Positions 55,504 to 64,000 are shown, numbered from the stretch's first letter. The stretch: 64,000 bases of DNA from Melioribacteraceae bacterium (GCA_019638015.1 JAHBUP010000001.1:3194424-3258423), one strand, 5' to 3'. The notes: generated from the letters alone by a model not told the origin. Numbers and translations are program-made.

Positions 55504-56152
55504 TTTTTATTTCATTATTTGAATTTTCTTTTTCATGAGATTCATGATCTTCTAATTCTTCATAACCTGTAATCATTGCTTTTAAATTAGAAGTAATAGT
55601 TGTACCCGTTGTTATTAAATAAAGATGAGCAATAATGAATGCAATTAACGCATAAGCTCCAGCCGTATGAAAAACAGCTATTGTTTCTACCGATTCAATA
55701 TTTAAACCAACAACTCCTCCCTCTTGAGGATATCGATAAAACATATACAGTAACCCGCTAATTACCATTGTAGGAATTACTAGTATTTTTAATGCTAAAT
55801 AAACCAAGCGTTGTAATGGATTTAATTTACTGAGTACTGTTTTCTTCGTGGGATGCGGAGCGTGCCTAAAAATGCCAAATAAATAATAATCGGCTTGAGC
55901 CTTTAAATTTTTAAAGCTCGGTACATATTGTTTCCATTCTCCTGTTGAAAAGTGCCAGAATATGGCAAATGCAATAAGTATAATAAATGAATATGCCGCA
56001 ACATTATGATACTTCACAGCATTTGCATATCCGAAAAATTCCAATGAACCATGAATTTCAAATCCGGTGATGGCTAAAAAGAATATTAAGATTGACTGCA
56101 TCCAATGCCAAAATCTTTCGAATGATCTGTAGATATAAATTTTCTTTTTCAA
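55481..56152 (-). CDS. Membrane cytochrome b (diheme, b561/PhsC-like)
   Basis: The 223-residue protein has about five helices with candidate heme-ligand histidines in FERFWHWM, NAVKYHNVAAY, IFWHFSTG, AVFHTAGAY and IIAHLYLI. This is the layout of the Ni/Fe-hydrogenase/thiosulfate-reductase cytochrome b family that joins the quinone pool to periplasmic redox proteins. It starts 1 bp after the octaheme cytochrome stop, so it is the likely electron partner of that protein. Confidence 0.85.
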   Translation of the reverse strand: MKKKIYIYRSFERFWHWMQSILIFFLAITGFEIHGSLEFFGYANAVKYHNVAAYSFIILIAFAIFWHFSTGEWKQYVPSFKNLKAQADYYLFGIFRHAPHPTKKTVLSKLNPLQRLVYLALKILVIPTMVISGLLYMFYRYPQEGGVVGLNIESVETIAVFHTAGAYALIAFIIAHLYLITTGTTITSNLKAMITGYEELEDHESHEKENSNNEIKNGEAENV

Positions 56153-56153
56153 A

Positions 56154-57728
56154 TTAACCTCTTTTCTTCATTTTACGGGATGAAACAATTCGGATTGAAC
56201 CATGAACTATAATACCTATCAAAGAAAGTATAATTACAGATTTACCTGCAAATTCGACTATTGGATTATAATCACGTGCGGGCATATAAAAATCGGTTAA
56301 TGCCGCTAGTCGGCTGTTTTCGCGTGTGTGGCACTCATTACATTGTACAGTATTTTCTTTCGGCGAAACCATATGATTAACAGGCCAGTACATTTCCGTA
56401 TTTATAAATTCTATTTTGCCGCTGAATGGAAGTCCCACTTTTTTCTGTCCGGCTTCCGAAGCTTTAATCCAATCAAAATCCTTCCACAAAGCTCCCTCAC
56501 CAACTTTTTCTGAATACAATTTAGGTTGTATTAACATTTTGGTTTCGGGGTCAAATGGCTGTCGTGCTCTATGAATTTTTACCGGAATTATTTTTGAATC
56601 GGGATCGGAATACTCCCCATTCAACTTATTCAAAACCAGCGGTTTTGTTGTATCCGCAATTTGATCCCCCAGCAAATAATGATTGGCAGTTCCATTAAAC
56701 CACACATATTCAGGTGTCAGATTTTTTCCCCACTTAAATGTTCCTTTGATAGAAAGAAAAGTATGATTTCCCTCGGCATCATCCACTTCATAAGGTTTAC
56801 CCTCTTTCAACGTTCCCGCAGTTGACCAGTCCCAATCTGTTTTTGTAGCGTTAACTTTTGCGTATACGGGGATGTGGCAGGTTTGGCAAGCAACTTTTAA
56901 AGTATGGTTATTTAATATTTCATCCTGATGAGCATTAGATGTATGGCAATCTTCACACAAAGCCCTATTTTTATTCATTGAAGAGAGTGAATATAGTTTT
57001 CCCTTCATAATATGCTTTTCTGAAGTATGGCACGCAATACAACTCAAGTTGGAAGCATCGGTTCCCATATGAACATCAATTTCTTTTGTAGGCTCAAACA
57101 TTGATTCTTCGAGATCGCCATGTTTAACATTGTTACCTCCGCCGCCAAAGAAATGACAAACACCGCAGTTACTTCGTTTTGGTTTTCCAACATTTTGTGA
57201 AATAAAACTAAGATTTAAATTTGGAAGCGGCGCTCCCCCTTTTTCTGAAGCTTTTATATAGGATTCGGTTTGGTCGTGACAGACGAGACAATCAATATTT
57301 GTTGGGTCGGTATATTCAAAGGTTTGTGAATCCGACATTCCCGCACCAATGTGGCATTTTGCACAGCTTTTCTCATTCCCTTCAACACCAATGCAGAAAT
57401 TATTTACCGCATTTTTTTTACCGAGATAAACTATCCCTCTTCCCTCAACATATTCTTCCCTCTCCCAATTCCAATGATTCGATTGCATCACTTCAGTATG
57501 ACGTTCCGTATGGCAAGAAATACATGTTTCAGTAACCTGCTGCAACGTTGTGAAGTTTTTCTGCAATACTGGAAATTTAGCATGATTTACAGATGGCTTA
57601 ACGGGCGACGAGTATTTTTCTTTCAACTTTTCAAGATTACTTCTCTCTGTTTCGTTTGATGAAAGAAATACTATTGCGGTTGTAATTACTAATCCAATTA
57701 ACAAAAGTGATACAATTATTTTTTTCAT
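56154..57728 (-). CDS. Octaheme c-type cytochrome (tetrathionate reductase family)
   Basis: The 524-residue protein has a signal/anchor helix at the N-terminus (1-23), a likely C-terminal membrane helix (SVIILSLIGIIVHGSIRIV) and eight CxxCH sites: CISCH, CAKCH, CLVCH, CGVCH, CIACH, CEDCH, CQTCH and CNECH. The heme order and length match the octaheme tetrathionate reductase-like family (OTR). These can reduce tetrathionate, nitrite or hydroxylamine in vitro. With the cytochrome b and two YeeE proteins this suggests respiratory handling of sulfur oxyanions. The physiological substrate is not shown. Confidence 0.87.
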   Translation of the reverse strand: MKKIIVSLLLIGLVITTAIVFLSSNETERSNLEKLKEKYSSPVKPSVNHAKFPVLQKNFTTLQQVTETCISCHTERHTEVMQSNHWNWEREEYVEGRGIVYLGKKNAVNNFCIGVEGNEKSCAKCHIGAGMSDSQTFEYTDPTNIDCLVCHDQTESYIKASEKGGAPLPNLNLSFISQNVGKPKRSNCGVCHFFGGGGNNVKHGDLEESMFEPTKEIDVHMGTDASNLSCIACHTSEKHIMKGKLYSLSSMNKNRALCEDCHTSNAHQDEILNNHTLKVACQTCHIPVYAKVNATKTDWDWSTAGTLKEGKPYEVDDAEGNHTFLSIKGTFKWGKNLTPEYVWFNGTANHYLLGDQIADTTKPLVLNKLNGEYSDPDSKIIPVKIHRARQPFDPETKMLIQPKLYSEKVGEGALWKDFDWIKASEAGQKKVGLPFSGKIEFINTEMYWPVNHMVSPKENTVQCNECHTRENSRLAALTDFYMPARDYNPIVEFAGKSVIILSLIGIIVHGSIRIVSSRKMKKRG

Positions 57729-57737
57729 AATGAGTTT

Positions 57738-58184
57738 TTATTTATTAACGGTAATTAATTTAATTGCGTCTTTTATATGGTCACACTTAGTAAAGTTTTG
57801 GTAAACAGAACACTCGCGGCAGTTTAATTTTTCGCAAAAATTATTTTTGTGTTTGTATGTCCAGCAGGGCTTACTGTGTTCTTTATAAGCCTCACAGTTC
57901 GCTCTATCAGTCTCGGAACACTTTGCTACATCCCAGCAAGGAATTAACGAGTACATTGTTTTAATTCCGTTGATGCTGATTTTCATTTCATTGATTGCCC
58001 TGCGTATGCACTCAATTCTTTCCAAATCTCTTTTAGAATAGAGGCGTTGATTCGATTCTTTTTTAAATGGAATGAATAGACCTTCTCTTTCATACATTCG
58101 CAAAGTATGAACAGAAATTTTGAGTAGTAATGCCGCGGAACTTATCGGGAAAATAGGTTCGTCGTCTTTGAGATTGTTTGTCAT
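57738..58184 (-). CDS. MerR-family regulator with eight-cysteine two-CW-like domain
   Basis: The 148-residue protein has a MerR winged helix (about 12-70: SSAALLLKISVHTLRMYERE, RLYSKRDLERI). The C-terminal part has eight cysteines (83, 89, 97, 107, 117, 122, 125, 134) with two CW pairs (C83W, C107W), the pattern of a two-CW-type metal or Fe-S domain. It may sense redox state or sulfur compounds. It leads into the octaheme cytochrome gene 9 bp downstream, so it probably regulates that operon. Two palindromes lie in its upstream region. Confidence 0.85.
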   Translation of the reverse strand: MTNNLKDDEPIFPISSAALLLKISVHTLRMYEREGLFIPFKKESNQRLYSKRDLERIECIRRAINEMKISINGIKTMYSLIPCWDVAKCSETDRANCEAYKEHSKPCWTYKHKNNFCEKLNCRECSVYQNFTKCDHIKDAIKLITVNK

Positions 58185-58200
58185 ACAGTTTCGTAATAGC

Positions 58201-58218
58201 TGATATTTATAAATATCA
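58201..58218. promoter_or_regulatory. Perfect 18-bp palindrome just upstream of the MerR gene
   Basis: TGATATTTATAAATATCA is a perfect palindrome ending 17 bp before the ATG. It could be an operator or, as an RNA, a hairpin over the start region. Confidence 0.6.
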
Positions 58219-58259
58219 ACTTACTTGCCAGAAATAATTATCAATAAAATATAAGATTT

Positions 58260-58291
58260 GATACAAAAATCGAATAAAAGATTCTTGTATC
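58260..58291. promoter_or_regulatory. Inverted repeat with 12-bp arms upstream of the MerR gene
   Basis: Arms GATACAAAAATC (58260-58271) and GATTCTTGTATC (58280-58291) match at 11 of 12 positions around an 8-bp spacer. Size and position fit a MerR-type operator for autoregulation. The binding protein is inferred. Confidence 0.6.
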
Positions 58292-58389
58292 CAAGAATAA
58301 TTTTGAAAAAGTTTCGATTTTGAGATAAAAAAGGACTATTGGTCTGCTGCAAAAGAGTTGGATCGATAAATAATCAATCTAACTTACTC

Positions 58390-59079
58390 CTACTTCACAT
58401 TTAGGTACTCATCCCAAATTTTATAGAGTTCAAAGGTTGCCCGGATATCTTTACCGCAATAAATCGCAATTTCCTTCATTCTTCCGGCTTTGTAGAGTTC
58501 TTTCACTTCCATTCCGGTAATGCCTTCTGATTTTGGAGAACCGACACCAAATGATATACAGTAAAAATCTAAATTAAATTTTCTGGTTACCCCGTAAAAT
58601 GTAAATTGTTCAAGAAGATCTATATGCTGTGATATATCATACCTATTCTTGAGAAGATTTTTAGAAGGCTTAATTTTGTGAATTACCGAACGCATCATTA
58701 GAAAAGGCAGATCAAAATTTCTTCCATTAAATGAAATTAATTTTGTGGACTTAGAAACATAAATCCAAAATTTGGTGAGCATCTCTGATTCACTCATTGG
58801 CTTATAAGTAACATCGGTTTCTTCATTAATCCATTGAGAATCATTCCCCTCCTCAAACAAAACAATTACCTTTTCACTAACAACATCAAGCAGTCCTATG
58901 GAAATAACTTTTGCCGTTAACGGGTAGAGACTGAGATATCTTTTAGTGTCAGAGTAGAGCAGTTCTTTTTTAACATGATCTGTTTCATGTTCGGCTTGTC
59001 TTAATAAAAATTCCTGCTGCGATTCGGCGAGTTCTTCAATTTCACAGCCGACTGTTTCAATATCAAATACCAAATTCAT
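58390..59079 (-). CDS. DnaQ/PolB-type 3'-5' exonuclease
   Basis: I chose the ATG at 59079, which follows GGGGG and starts MNLVFDIETVG. A longer frame to 59115 lacks this site. The 229-residue product has three exonuclease motifs: FDIET (Exo I), SFNGRNFDLPFL (Exo II) and YCGKDIRATFEL (Exo III, Tyr-x3-Asp). It resembles the predicted DNA-polymerase-B-like exonucleases without a polymerase domain. It likely trims nucleic acid in repair. Last of the EamA-to-exonuclease run of minus-strand genes. Confidence 0.8.
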   Translation of the reverse strand: MNLVFDIETVGCEIEELAESQQEFLLRQAEHETDHVKKELLYSDTKRYLSLYPLTAKVISIGLLDVVSEKVIVLFEEGNDSQWINEETDVTYKPMSESEMLTKFWIYVSKSTKLISFNGRNFDLPFLMMRSVIHKIKPSKNLLKNRYDISQHIDLLEQFTFYGVTRKFNLDFYCISFGVGSPKSEGITGMEVKELYKAGRMKEIAIYCGKDIRATFELYKIWDEYLNVK

Positions 59080-59131
59080 ACAACCCCCATTTGTTAAGTA
59101 TTTAATTTTCCCCAAATTATTTATGGATTCT

Positions 59132-60166
59132 TTACGGGCAAACTTTTTTTATAATCCCGGCCGCATTATGAATATCCTGTTCCGAAATATCAAGATGTGT
59201 AACTGCCCTTATGACCCCAACTTTTCCGGTACCGAGCATAAGTCCTTCTTCTTTGCATCTACTTAAAAATTCATCCACACTTAAACCATTCACTTTAAAC
59301 ATAACAATATTAGTCTCAATAAGTGAAAGGTCAATCTCAATATTTTTTATTTCGGCAATTAATTTTCCGAGCAGTTTTGCGTTAGTATGATCATCAATTA
59401 ATCTCTCAAAATTATTTTTCAGTGCGAACAAACCAGCAGCGGCAATAATTCCAACCTGTCTCATTCCTCCACCCCAAGCTTTCCTAATCCTAAAAGCTTC
59501 CTCAATAAACGATTTACTTCCAGCAATTATAGACCCAATTGGCGCTCCCAATCCTTTAGAAAGACAGCAGGAAACTGTATCAAAATATTTGGCATAATCC
59601 GAAACAGTAATTCCGGTTTTTACCGAAGCATTCCAAATCCTCGCGCCATCTAAATGATAATACAGATTATATTTTCTCACCAACTCTTTTATTTCAGAAA
59701 TATTATCGATTGAGTTTACAGTTCCACCTGCTCGGTTATGAGTGTTCTCAATTTCCACAAGTTTTGTTCTTGCCATATAATAAGCGCTTGTGGGACGTAT
59801 GAGTGGCTCAATTTGGCTTGCAGTAAAAATTCCTCGGTTATCTCCATCCACCAAACTAAGTTGAAGTCCACTCAGAGCCGCCGGGGAGCCAGATTCATAT
59901 TGAAAAATATGAGCGTCCTTTTCACAGATTACTTCATCGCCCGGATTTGTGAGTACATTTAAACAAATTTGATTTCCCATAACACCGCTTGGAACAAACA
60001 ATGCCGATTCTTTACCAAGAAGTTCTGCGGCATATTCTTGCAACTCAATTACAGTGGTATCTTCTTTATAAACATCATCTCCAACTTCAGCATCATACAT
60101 TGCTTTCCGCATTTCCGCGGATGGTTTTGTTACGGTATCACTTCGTAGATCAATTATTTTTTTCAT
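59132..60166 (-). CDS. ltaE: Low-specificity L-threonine aldolase
   Basis: The 344-residue fold-type I PLP enzyme has DLRSDTVTKPS at the start, the ring-stacking His86 (EKDAHIF), HLDGARIWNA (Asp173) and the PLP lysine Lys204 in CCLSKGLGAPIGS. It splits L-threonine or L-allo-threonine to glycine and acetaldehyde. The start overlaps the lnt gene end by 17 bp. Confidence 0.9.
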   Translation of the reverse strand: MKKIIDLRSDTVTKPSAEMRKAMYDAEVGDDVYKEDTTVIELQEYAAELLGKESALFVPSGVMGNQICLNVLTNPGDEVICEKDAHIFQYESGSPAALSGLQLSLVDGDNRGIFTASQIEPLIRPTSAYYMARTKLVEIENTHNRAGGTVNSIDNISEIKELVRKYNLYYHLDGARIWNASVKTGITVSDYAKYFDTVSCCLSKGLGAPIGSIIAGSKSFIEEAFRIRKAWGGGMRQVGIIAAAGLFALKNNFERLIDDHTNAKLLGKLIAEIKNIEIDLSLIETNIVMFKVNGLSVDEFLSRCKEEGLMLGTGKVGVIRAVTHLDISEQDIHNAAGIIKKVCP

Positions 60167-61775
60167 GGTTTATAAATCTCGCTAAAACATTTGGGAATAA
60201 TTTATTAATTAGAAATAATACCAACATAAGTAAAACAGAAATTAAACTTAAATATGGGATTACTAATGGGTATTGAGAATAAAAAGTAACATCATTTCTT
60301 AACTCAACAAAATCAACAAGTGTTGTTTTAGTGAAGAGTTGAGATTGTACTTTTGTTTTTCCAGTTGCGTCTATTATGCATGATATTCCCCCGTTAGCGC
60401 AGCGAATAACATTTCTGCGGTTTTCTACTGCACGCAATACTCCAATCTCTTTATGCTGAAATGGTCCACTTGAATATCCATACCAGCTGTCATTAGTTAC
60501 AACCGCAATAAAATTGGCTCCACTTTGAATAAATTTTGCCACATAATCGGGATAGATCGATTCTATGCAGATTACTGTTCCAACATTAACGGGCGAATTG
60601 TTTTCCATCATTTCAATTACATTTTGTTCTTTTCCTTTATTCCAACTAGAAATTCCAACTTGCCATTTTATCCAATCACCTAAAAATGGTAATTGCTCAA
60701 CAAAAGGAACATGCTCGCCAAACGGAACCAATAAATTTTTTCTATATTTTTGAATATCGTTAGTGCTTGGTGAAAAGTAATAAATTGAATTATAAGAGGT
60801 GTAACTTATTCCGCTTTGTGTTTTCTTTGCATCAGCGGGTTTTGTTTCTTCATTATAAAAGAAATTAATATCGGGCATTCCCGTTATGAGGTGTACATTA
60901 TTTGTCTGAACAAATGAATAAATTCTTGATAGTTCAGGATCATAATTTCCGGAGAGCAGATATACAGGTAGGGCAGATTCTGGCCAGAATATTAATCGAG
61001 CACCCTTCTCAACTGCTTCTGTTGATTGCTCTAAATAAATATCTAGTTGATCATTTAAATTTCCTTCGCTCCATTTATCCCACGGATTAATATTTGGCTG
61101 AACTATTCCCACTTTTACAGTATCACTGTTTGCCTCAAATCCTTCAATTCTAATAACGCCATAAATAAAAATTGAGGAGAAAATTATTATAGCCGCAATT
61201 AAGAAAGAATATTTGAGTTTACCCTCTCTATAACTTCTATAAGCGTGATAAAGAAGGATATTTATGAAAACAATTACAATTGTTAATCCAGTTGCGCCAA
61301 TAATCTCTGCTATTTGAATAAACTGTATAAAAAAAGCTTGTGAATTACCAAGTATTAGCCAAGGGAATCTCAAATCGGTTAATCCATATAAAAATTCAAA
61401 TGCGGACCAGAAGAGAGGAATAAAATAGATCGAATATTTTTTACCAAAGACTTTTCTCGCTAATCCATACATAGTTGTAATAATTAAATATAAGAATGGA
61501 TTAACAAACATTAATGCAACACCTGAAATCATTAAGAAAGGATCGGCTTCTGCTGTCCAGCTTCCAACCCAATAAAGTGTAACAATTGTAAAACTAAAAA
61601 ACATTATATAAGAAATTCGGTTGATCGATGAAATCGACTCTCTCTTTTCAATAACAATGAAGAATGGAACAAGCGCAGTAAAACTTAAGAAAGGAAATGG
61701 GAATGGTGGGTACGACAGTCCAAGAATTACACCGCTAAATACAGCTAGTAGCCAGTCCTTTTTTATGACTTTCAT
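60150..61775 (-). CDS. lnt: Apolipoprotein N-acyltransferase
   Basis: I prefer the ATG at 61775 (MKVIKKDWLL), which clears the DedA stop. The open frame reaches 61802. About 541 residues: several N-terminal membrane helices (to about 215) and a periplasmic nitrilase domain with Glu (FWPESALP), Lys (YRKNLLVPFGEHVP) and Cys (TVICIESIYPDY) of the catalytic triad. It adds the third acyl chain to lipoproteins, which fits the lipoproteins seen in this window. It overlaps ltaE by 17 bp. Confidence 0.9.
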   Translation of the reverse strand: MKVIKKDWLLAVFSGVILGLSYPPFPFPFLSFTALVPFFIVIEKRESISSINRISYIMFFSFTIVTLYWVGSWTAEADPFLMISGVALMFVNPFLYLIITTMYGLARKVFGKKYSIYFIPLFWSAFEFLYGLTDLRFPWLILGNSQAFFIQFIQIAEIIGATGLTIVIVFINILLYHAYRSYREGKLKYSFLIAAIIIFSSIFIYGVIRIEGFEANSDTVKVGIVQPNINPWDKWSEGNLNDQLDIYLEQSTEAVEKGARLIFWPESALPVYLLSGNYDPELSRIYSFVQTNNVHLITGMPDINFFYNEETKPADAKKTQSGISYTSYNSIYYFSPSTNDIQKYRKNLLVPFGEHVPFVEQLPFLGDWIKWQVGISSWNKGKEQNVIEMMENNSPVNVGTVICIESIYPDYVAKFIQSGANFIAVVTNDSWYGYSSGPFQHKEIGVLRAVENRRNVIRCANGGISCIIDATGKTKVQSQLFTKTTLVDFVELRNDVTFYSQYPLVIPYLSLISVLLMLVLFLINKLFPNVLARFINHEKNN

Positions 61776-61782
61776 AATTATC

Positions 61783-62406
61783 TTAATTTTTTGGAAAATC
61801 ATATTTCTTATTTCGTCTTAAAAAGTACCTTACCCAAAAGAATAATACTACTCCGCCAAAAACTATACCCGCCACAAGCGAATAATCATTCAAATATTTT
61901 TCAGCGTGATCAATATTTTCTCCAAGTGTAAAACCCATGAAAATTAGCAATGAATTCCAAATGGCGGCGCTGATTATTGCATAGAGAAAAGTGGGAAGCA
62001 TTTTTAATCGATGAACCCCCGCAAAGAAACTTACTACCGCACGCGTTCCCGGTAAAAAACGGTTTATAATAATAATTTTATATCCATATTTATGAAACCA
62101 CAGATCGGCTTTTTTTAAGTATTCCTCTTTTAAAAATTTAATTTTACCTTTTCTGAGAATGCTCGTTCCAAAATATTCACCAATCAAATACATTGAAATA
62201 AAACCGGTTCCACTTCCGAGTGTTGTAACCAGCAATAATGAGGTAAATCCAATTCCTAGTTTGGAAATAATTGCGGTACCAAAAACAATTACTAAATCAC
62301 TCGGTGAAGGGGGAAGTATATTTTCGATATAAGCAAAGAAAAAAAGAATGGCAAAAATCCAAAATGAATCAAGCGTACTTAAATAGGCAATTATTTCTTC
62401 CAGCAT
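61783..62406 (-). CDS. DedA-family membrane protein
   Basis: The 207-residue protein has the DedA/SNARE-associated pattern: FAYIENILPPSPSDLVIVFG with the acidic residue, and the arginine-rich FLPGTRAVVSFFAG segment. It has about five helices. The family takes part in lipid carrier (undecaprenyl phosphate) or phospholipid translocation. It shares one base with the ispF stop. Confidence 0.87.
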   Translation of the reverse strand: MLEEIIAYLSTLDSFWIFAILFFFAYIENILPPSPSDLVIVFGTAIISKLGIGFTSLLLVTTLGSGTGFISMYLIGEYFGTSILRKGKIKFLKEEYLKKADLWFHKYGYKIIIINRFLPGTRAVVSFFAGVHRLKMLPTFLYAIISAAIWNSLLIFMGFTLGENIDHAEKYLNDYSLVAGIVFGGVVLFFWVRYFLRRNKKYDFPKN

Positions 62407-62897
62407 CAGTTTTCTTTTTTGATTAGTAATACAGTTGCGTAGGCGGCGGCACCCTCTTTTCGCCCGACAAATCCCATTCCCTCTGATGTAGTAGCTTTAA
62501 TCGAAATTTGACTGAACTCGACATCCAAAATTTCCGCAATCGTTTGTCTCATCTCAACAATGAAGGGAGATAATTTTGGTTTTTCCAACACAACTGTACA
62601 ATCACAATTGGAAAGAGCATATCCTGTCGAAATCATTTTTTCATAAACATTTTTTAAGAGTAGTTTACTGTCAATTCCTTTGAAGTCGGGATGTGTATTC
62701 GGAAAGTGTTCTCCAATATCTCCCAAAGCGAGCGCACCCAATATAGAATCGCAAATTGCGTGTAGTAAAACATCGGCATCGGAATGCCCGAGTAATCCTC
62801 TTTCGCATGGAATTTCAATTCCGCCTAAAAATAATTTTCTCCCATCTGCAAATTCATGAACATCATAACCAAATCCCGTTCTAAATTGCTGTTTCAA
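62406..62897 (-). CDS. ispF: 2-C-methyl-D-erythritol 2,4-cyclodiphosphate synthase
   Basis: The 163-residue protein has the metal ligands of IspF: DVH (Asp12, His14) and His46 in HSDADVLLHAICD, plus the ATTSEGMGFVGR loop. It makes the cyclic intermediate of the MEP isoprenoid path. The start overlaps the acylphosphatase stop by 4 bp. Confidence 0.93.
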   Translation of the reverse strand: MKQQFRTGFGYDVHEFADGRKLFLGGIEIPCERGLLGHSDADVLLHAICDSILGALALGDIGEHFPNTHPDFKGIDSKLLLKNVYEKMISTGYALSNCDCTVVLEKPKLSPFIVEMRQTIAEILDVEFSQISIKATTSEGMGFVGRKEGAAAYATVLLIKKEN

Positions 62898-63166
62898 AAT
62901 CTCACCTCAAATGAATTAAACTCATTTTGAAAATTAGACCACAAAATTTTAGATTCTTTCACTTTAGCGTGTGAAGGTCCCTCTTTTAATATTTCATATA
63001 ATTTTTCAATTAACAGTTTTTCCCCCTCAACAACTGTTAACACATCTCCATTTCCCAAGTTCTGAGTATATCCGTTCAAACTCAACTTATCAGCATTTCT
63101 CACTACAAAATATCTAAATCCAACACCTTGAACTCTACCAGAGACAGTAATTTCAGCTCTCGTCAT
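62894..63166 (-). CDS. acyP: Acylphosphatase
   Basis: The 90-residue protein fits the family: VSGRVQGVGFRYFV with the catalytic Arg, and LNGYTQNLGNGDVLTVVEG with the catalytic Asn. It hydrolyses acyl phosphates. It overlaps the EamA transporter gene by 14 bp and ispF by 4 bp. Confidence 0.93.
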   Translation of the reverse strand: MTRAEITVSGRVQGVGFRYFVVRNADKLSLNGYTQNLGNGDVLTVVEGEKLLIEKLYEILKEGPSHAKVKESKILWSNFQNEFNSFEVRF

Positions 63167-64000
63167 TCTCTTTCACCTTCATGAAAAATGAATCATATCC
63201 TTCGGCAATTATTAACCCCAAGAATATTAACGCACATCCAACCAGGCCAAAATTACTGATTTTCTCACTTAGTAAAAAGAATGCAAACAATGCCGCGAAT
63301 ATTGGTTCAAATGAATAAATTATTCCAGCTTTAGTGGGGGTTACCATTTTCTGATATTTGGTCTGAAGCATGAAATTAAGAAGAGTAGCTAATAATGCGG
63401 TGTATAAAAGCCCCTTAATTGAATTATAGGAGAAAGAGAAGGAGGCCTTTTCCAGTGAAGTAATATCAGTGAAGAATGTAAAGATAATTCCCAAAATGGC
63501 AACGGTAACTAACTGCATAAAGAGTAATTCAACCAATCTGAATTTTGGGGCATAGATATCAATAAAGACAACATGAAGCGCAAAAAATAGAGCGCATATC
63601 AATGTTAGCATATCACCAAAATTAAAACTTCTCCCCAAGTCTGTTAAAAAACCAAAAATCGATTTTCCAGAACTTGATAAAAATAGAACTCCTAAAAAGA
63701 CGAATAGTGTACCAATTTGTGCGCCCCGTGTTGGAATTTTTTTCTCTATAATAATTTGAAGCAAAGGGATAATTACAACCAGTGTACCTGTTAGAAATCC
63801 CGATTTGGTCGCGCTAGTTAATTTTAATCCTTGCGTTTGGAAAAGAAATCCAACAAAAATAATAGATCCTAAAAAAATACCGGGAAGAATTACATTCTTG
63901 CTGATAGATATTTTATTATAAACAATTATTGCAAATAAGATTAGTGATGCGAGTGAAAACCGGATTGTAACAAATAAAATCGGCGATACATCATTTAAAG
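63153..64000 (-). CDS. EamA/DMT-superfamily transporter (5' end beyond window)
   Basis: The frame stays open from the stop at 63153 to the right edge (about 282 residues visible). An in-frame TTG at 63764 is internal, not the true start. The upstream translation shows the family core FQTQGLKLTSATKSGFLTG, then PLLQIIIEKKIPTRGAQIG. Several hydrophobic helices match the ten-helix drug/metabolite transporter layout, with an EamA repeat in the C-terminal half (TPTKAGIIYSFEPIFAALF). Substrate unknown. It is co-directional and overlapping with acyP, so it heads the minus-strand operon in this window. Confidence 0.87.
   Translation of the reverse strand, partial: LNDVSPILFVTIRFSLASLILFAIIVYNKISISKNVILPGIFLGSIIFVGFLFQTQGLKLTSATKSGFLTGTLVVIIPLLQIIIEKKIPTRGAQIGTLFVFLGVLFLSSSGKSIFGFLTDLGRSFNFGDMLTLICALFFALHVVFIDIYAPKFRLVELLFMQLVTVAILGIIFTFFTDITSLEKASFSFSYNSIKGLLYTALLATLLNFMLQTKYQKMVTPTKAGIIYSFEPIFAALFAFFLLSEKISNFGLVGCALIFLGLIIAEGYDSFFMKVKENDES

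Larger units (their letters stand above)
58185..58389. other. Promoter region of the MerR/octaheme operon
   Basis: This 205-bp AT-rich stretch between the exonuclease stop and the MerR ATG contains two symmetric elements (58201-58218 and 58260-58291) and must carry the operon promoter. I cannot assign -10/-35 boxes with confidence. Confidence 0.65.

Noticed and set aside
63153..63764. EamA transporter as a short gene starting at the TTG at 63764
   Set aside because: Upstream translation continues in frame with clear family sequence to the window edge, so the TTG is internal and the gene is truncated by the window.
1..64000. tRNA, rRNA, CRISPR arrays, integrase or prophage genes
   Set aside because: I looked for conserved RNA gene patterns, regularly spaced repeats and phage genes and saw none. 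A tRNAscan-SE or Infernal run could still find small RNAs I cannot see.

Overview
The window looks like chromosome from an Ignavibacteria-type bacterium (Bacteroidota/Chlorobi side). It is AT-rich. Several secreted proteins end in the type IX secretion (T9SS) type A sorting tail with the QNYPNPFNP motif that is so common in that group. PorV/PorQ-type and carboxypeptidase-regulatory TonB-receptor proteins are present, as are bshA (bacillithiol) and a propeller-type sensor kinase. No rRNA, tRNA, CRISPR or prophage was seen.

Layout. (1) 1-6782, minus strand: a tight five-gene unit made of a glycosyltransferase, a DUF4922/HIT-like nucleotidyltransferase, a giant FAD/Fe-S D-2-hydroxyacid dehydrogenase, an alpha-oxoamine-synthase-like PLP enzyme and the start of lysA. 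(2) 6885-22223, minus strand: a sensor kinase and a LuxR-type response regulator, then a T9SS-secreted GHL10 glycoside hydrolase, a TonB-dependent receptor and four exported partner proteins, closed by a strong terminator. (3) 22457-31672, plus strand: a second GHL10 hydrolase, a lipoprotein N-acetylmuramoyl-L-alanine amidase, an amino-sugar kinase, an AmpG-like permease, an NlpC/P60 peptidase and a dipeptide epimerase. A RAYT transposase gene follows, with REP-like palindromes inside its own coding region. (4) 32361-38113, minus strand: a beta-propeller protein, a T9SS amidase and a NagB/PIG-L fusion. (5) 38379-41186, plus strand: a GNAT acetyltransferase, MurQ and a beta-lactamase-fold serine hydrolase, ending in a terminator. 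Blocks 2 to 5 read as one peptidoglycan (murein) degradation and catabolism locus, organised like a polysaccharide-utilisation locus.

The main discovery candidate is the link among these blocks. A 20-bp dyad with consensus AACTACAY-N4-GKGTRGTT, always with the same 4-bp spacer, occurs in four gene-start regions of this locus: before GHL10 number 1, before the response regulator, between the kinase and GHL10 number 2, and in the divergent promoter region of the amidase/NagB and MurQ operons. I propose that it is the operator of the resident two-component system and that it defines a murein-utilisation regulon.

The remainder holds a sodium/solute symporter, a small lipoprotein, an unknown gene next to mgtE, an H-type lectin-like protein, and sugar-nucleotide and glycosylation genes (rfbD, PfkB kinase, bshA, ugd, rfbC, galE). 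A membrane protein/NTPase pair follows. Next comes a sulfur/redox module (octaheme cytochrome, cytochrome b, two YeeE/YedE proteins, and a MerR regulator with eight cysteines behind two striking palindromes). The window ends with a housekeeping operon (EamA transporter, acylphosphatase, ispF, DedA, lnt, threonine aldolase, exonuclease).
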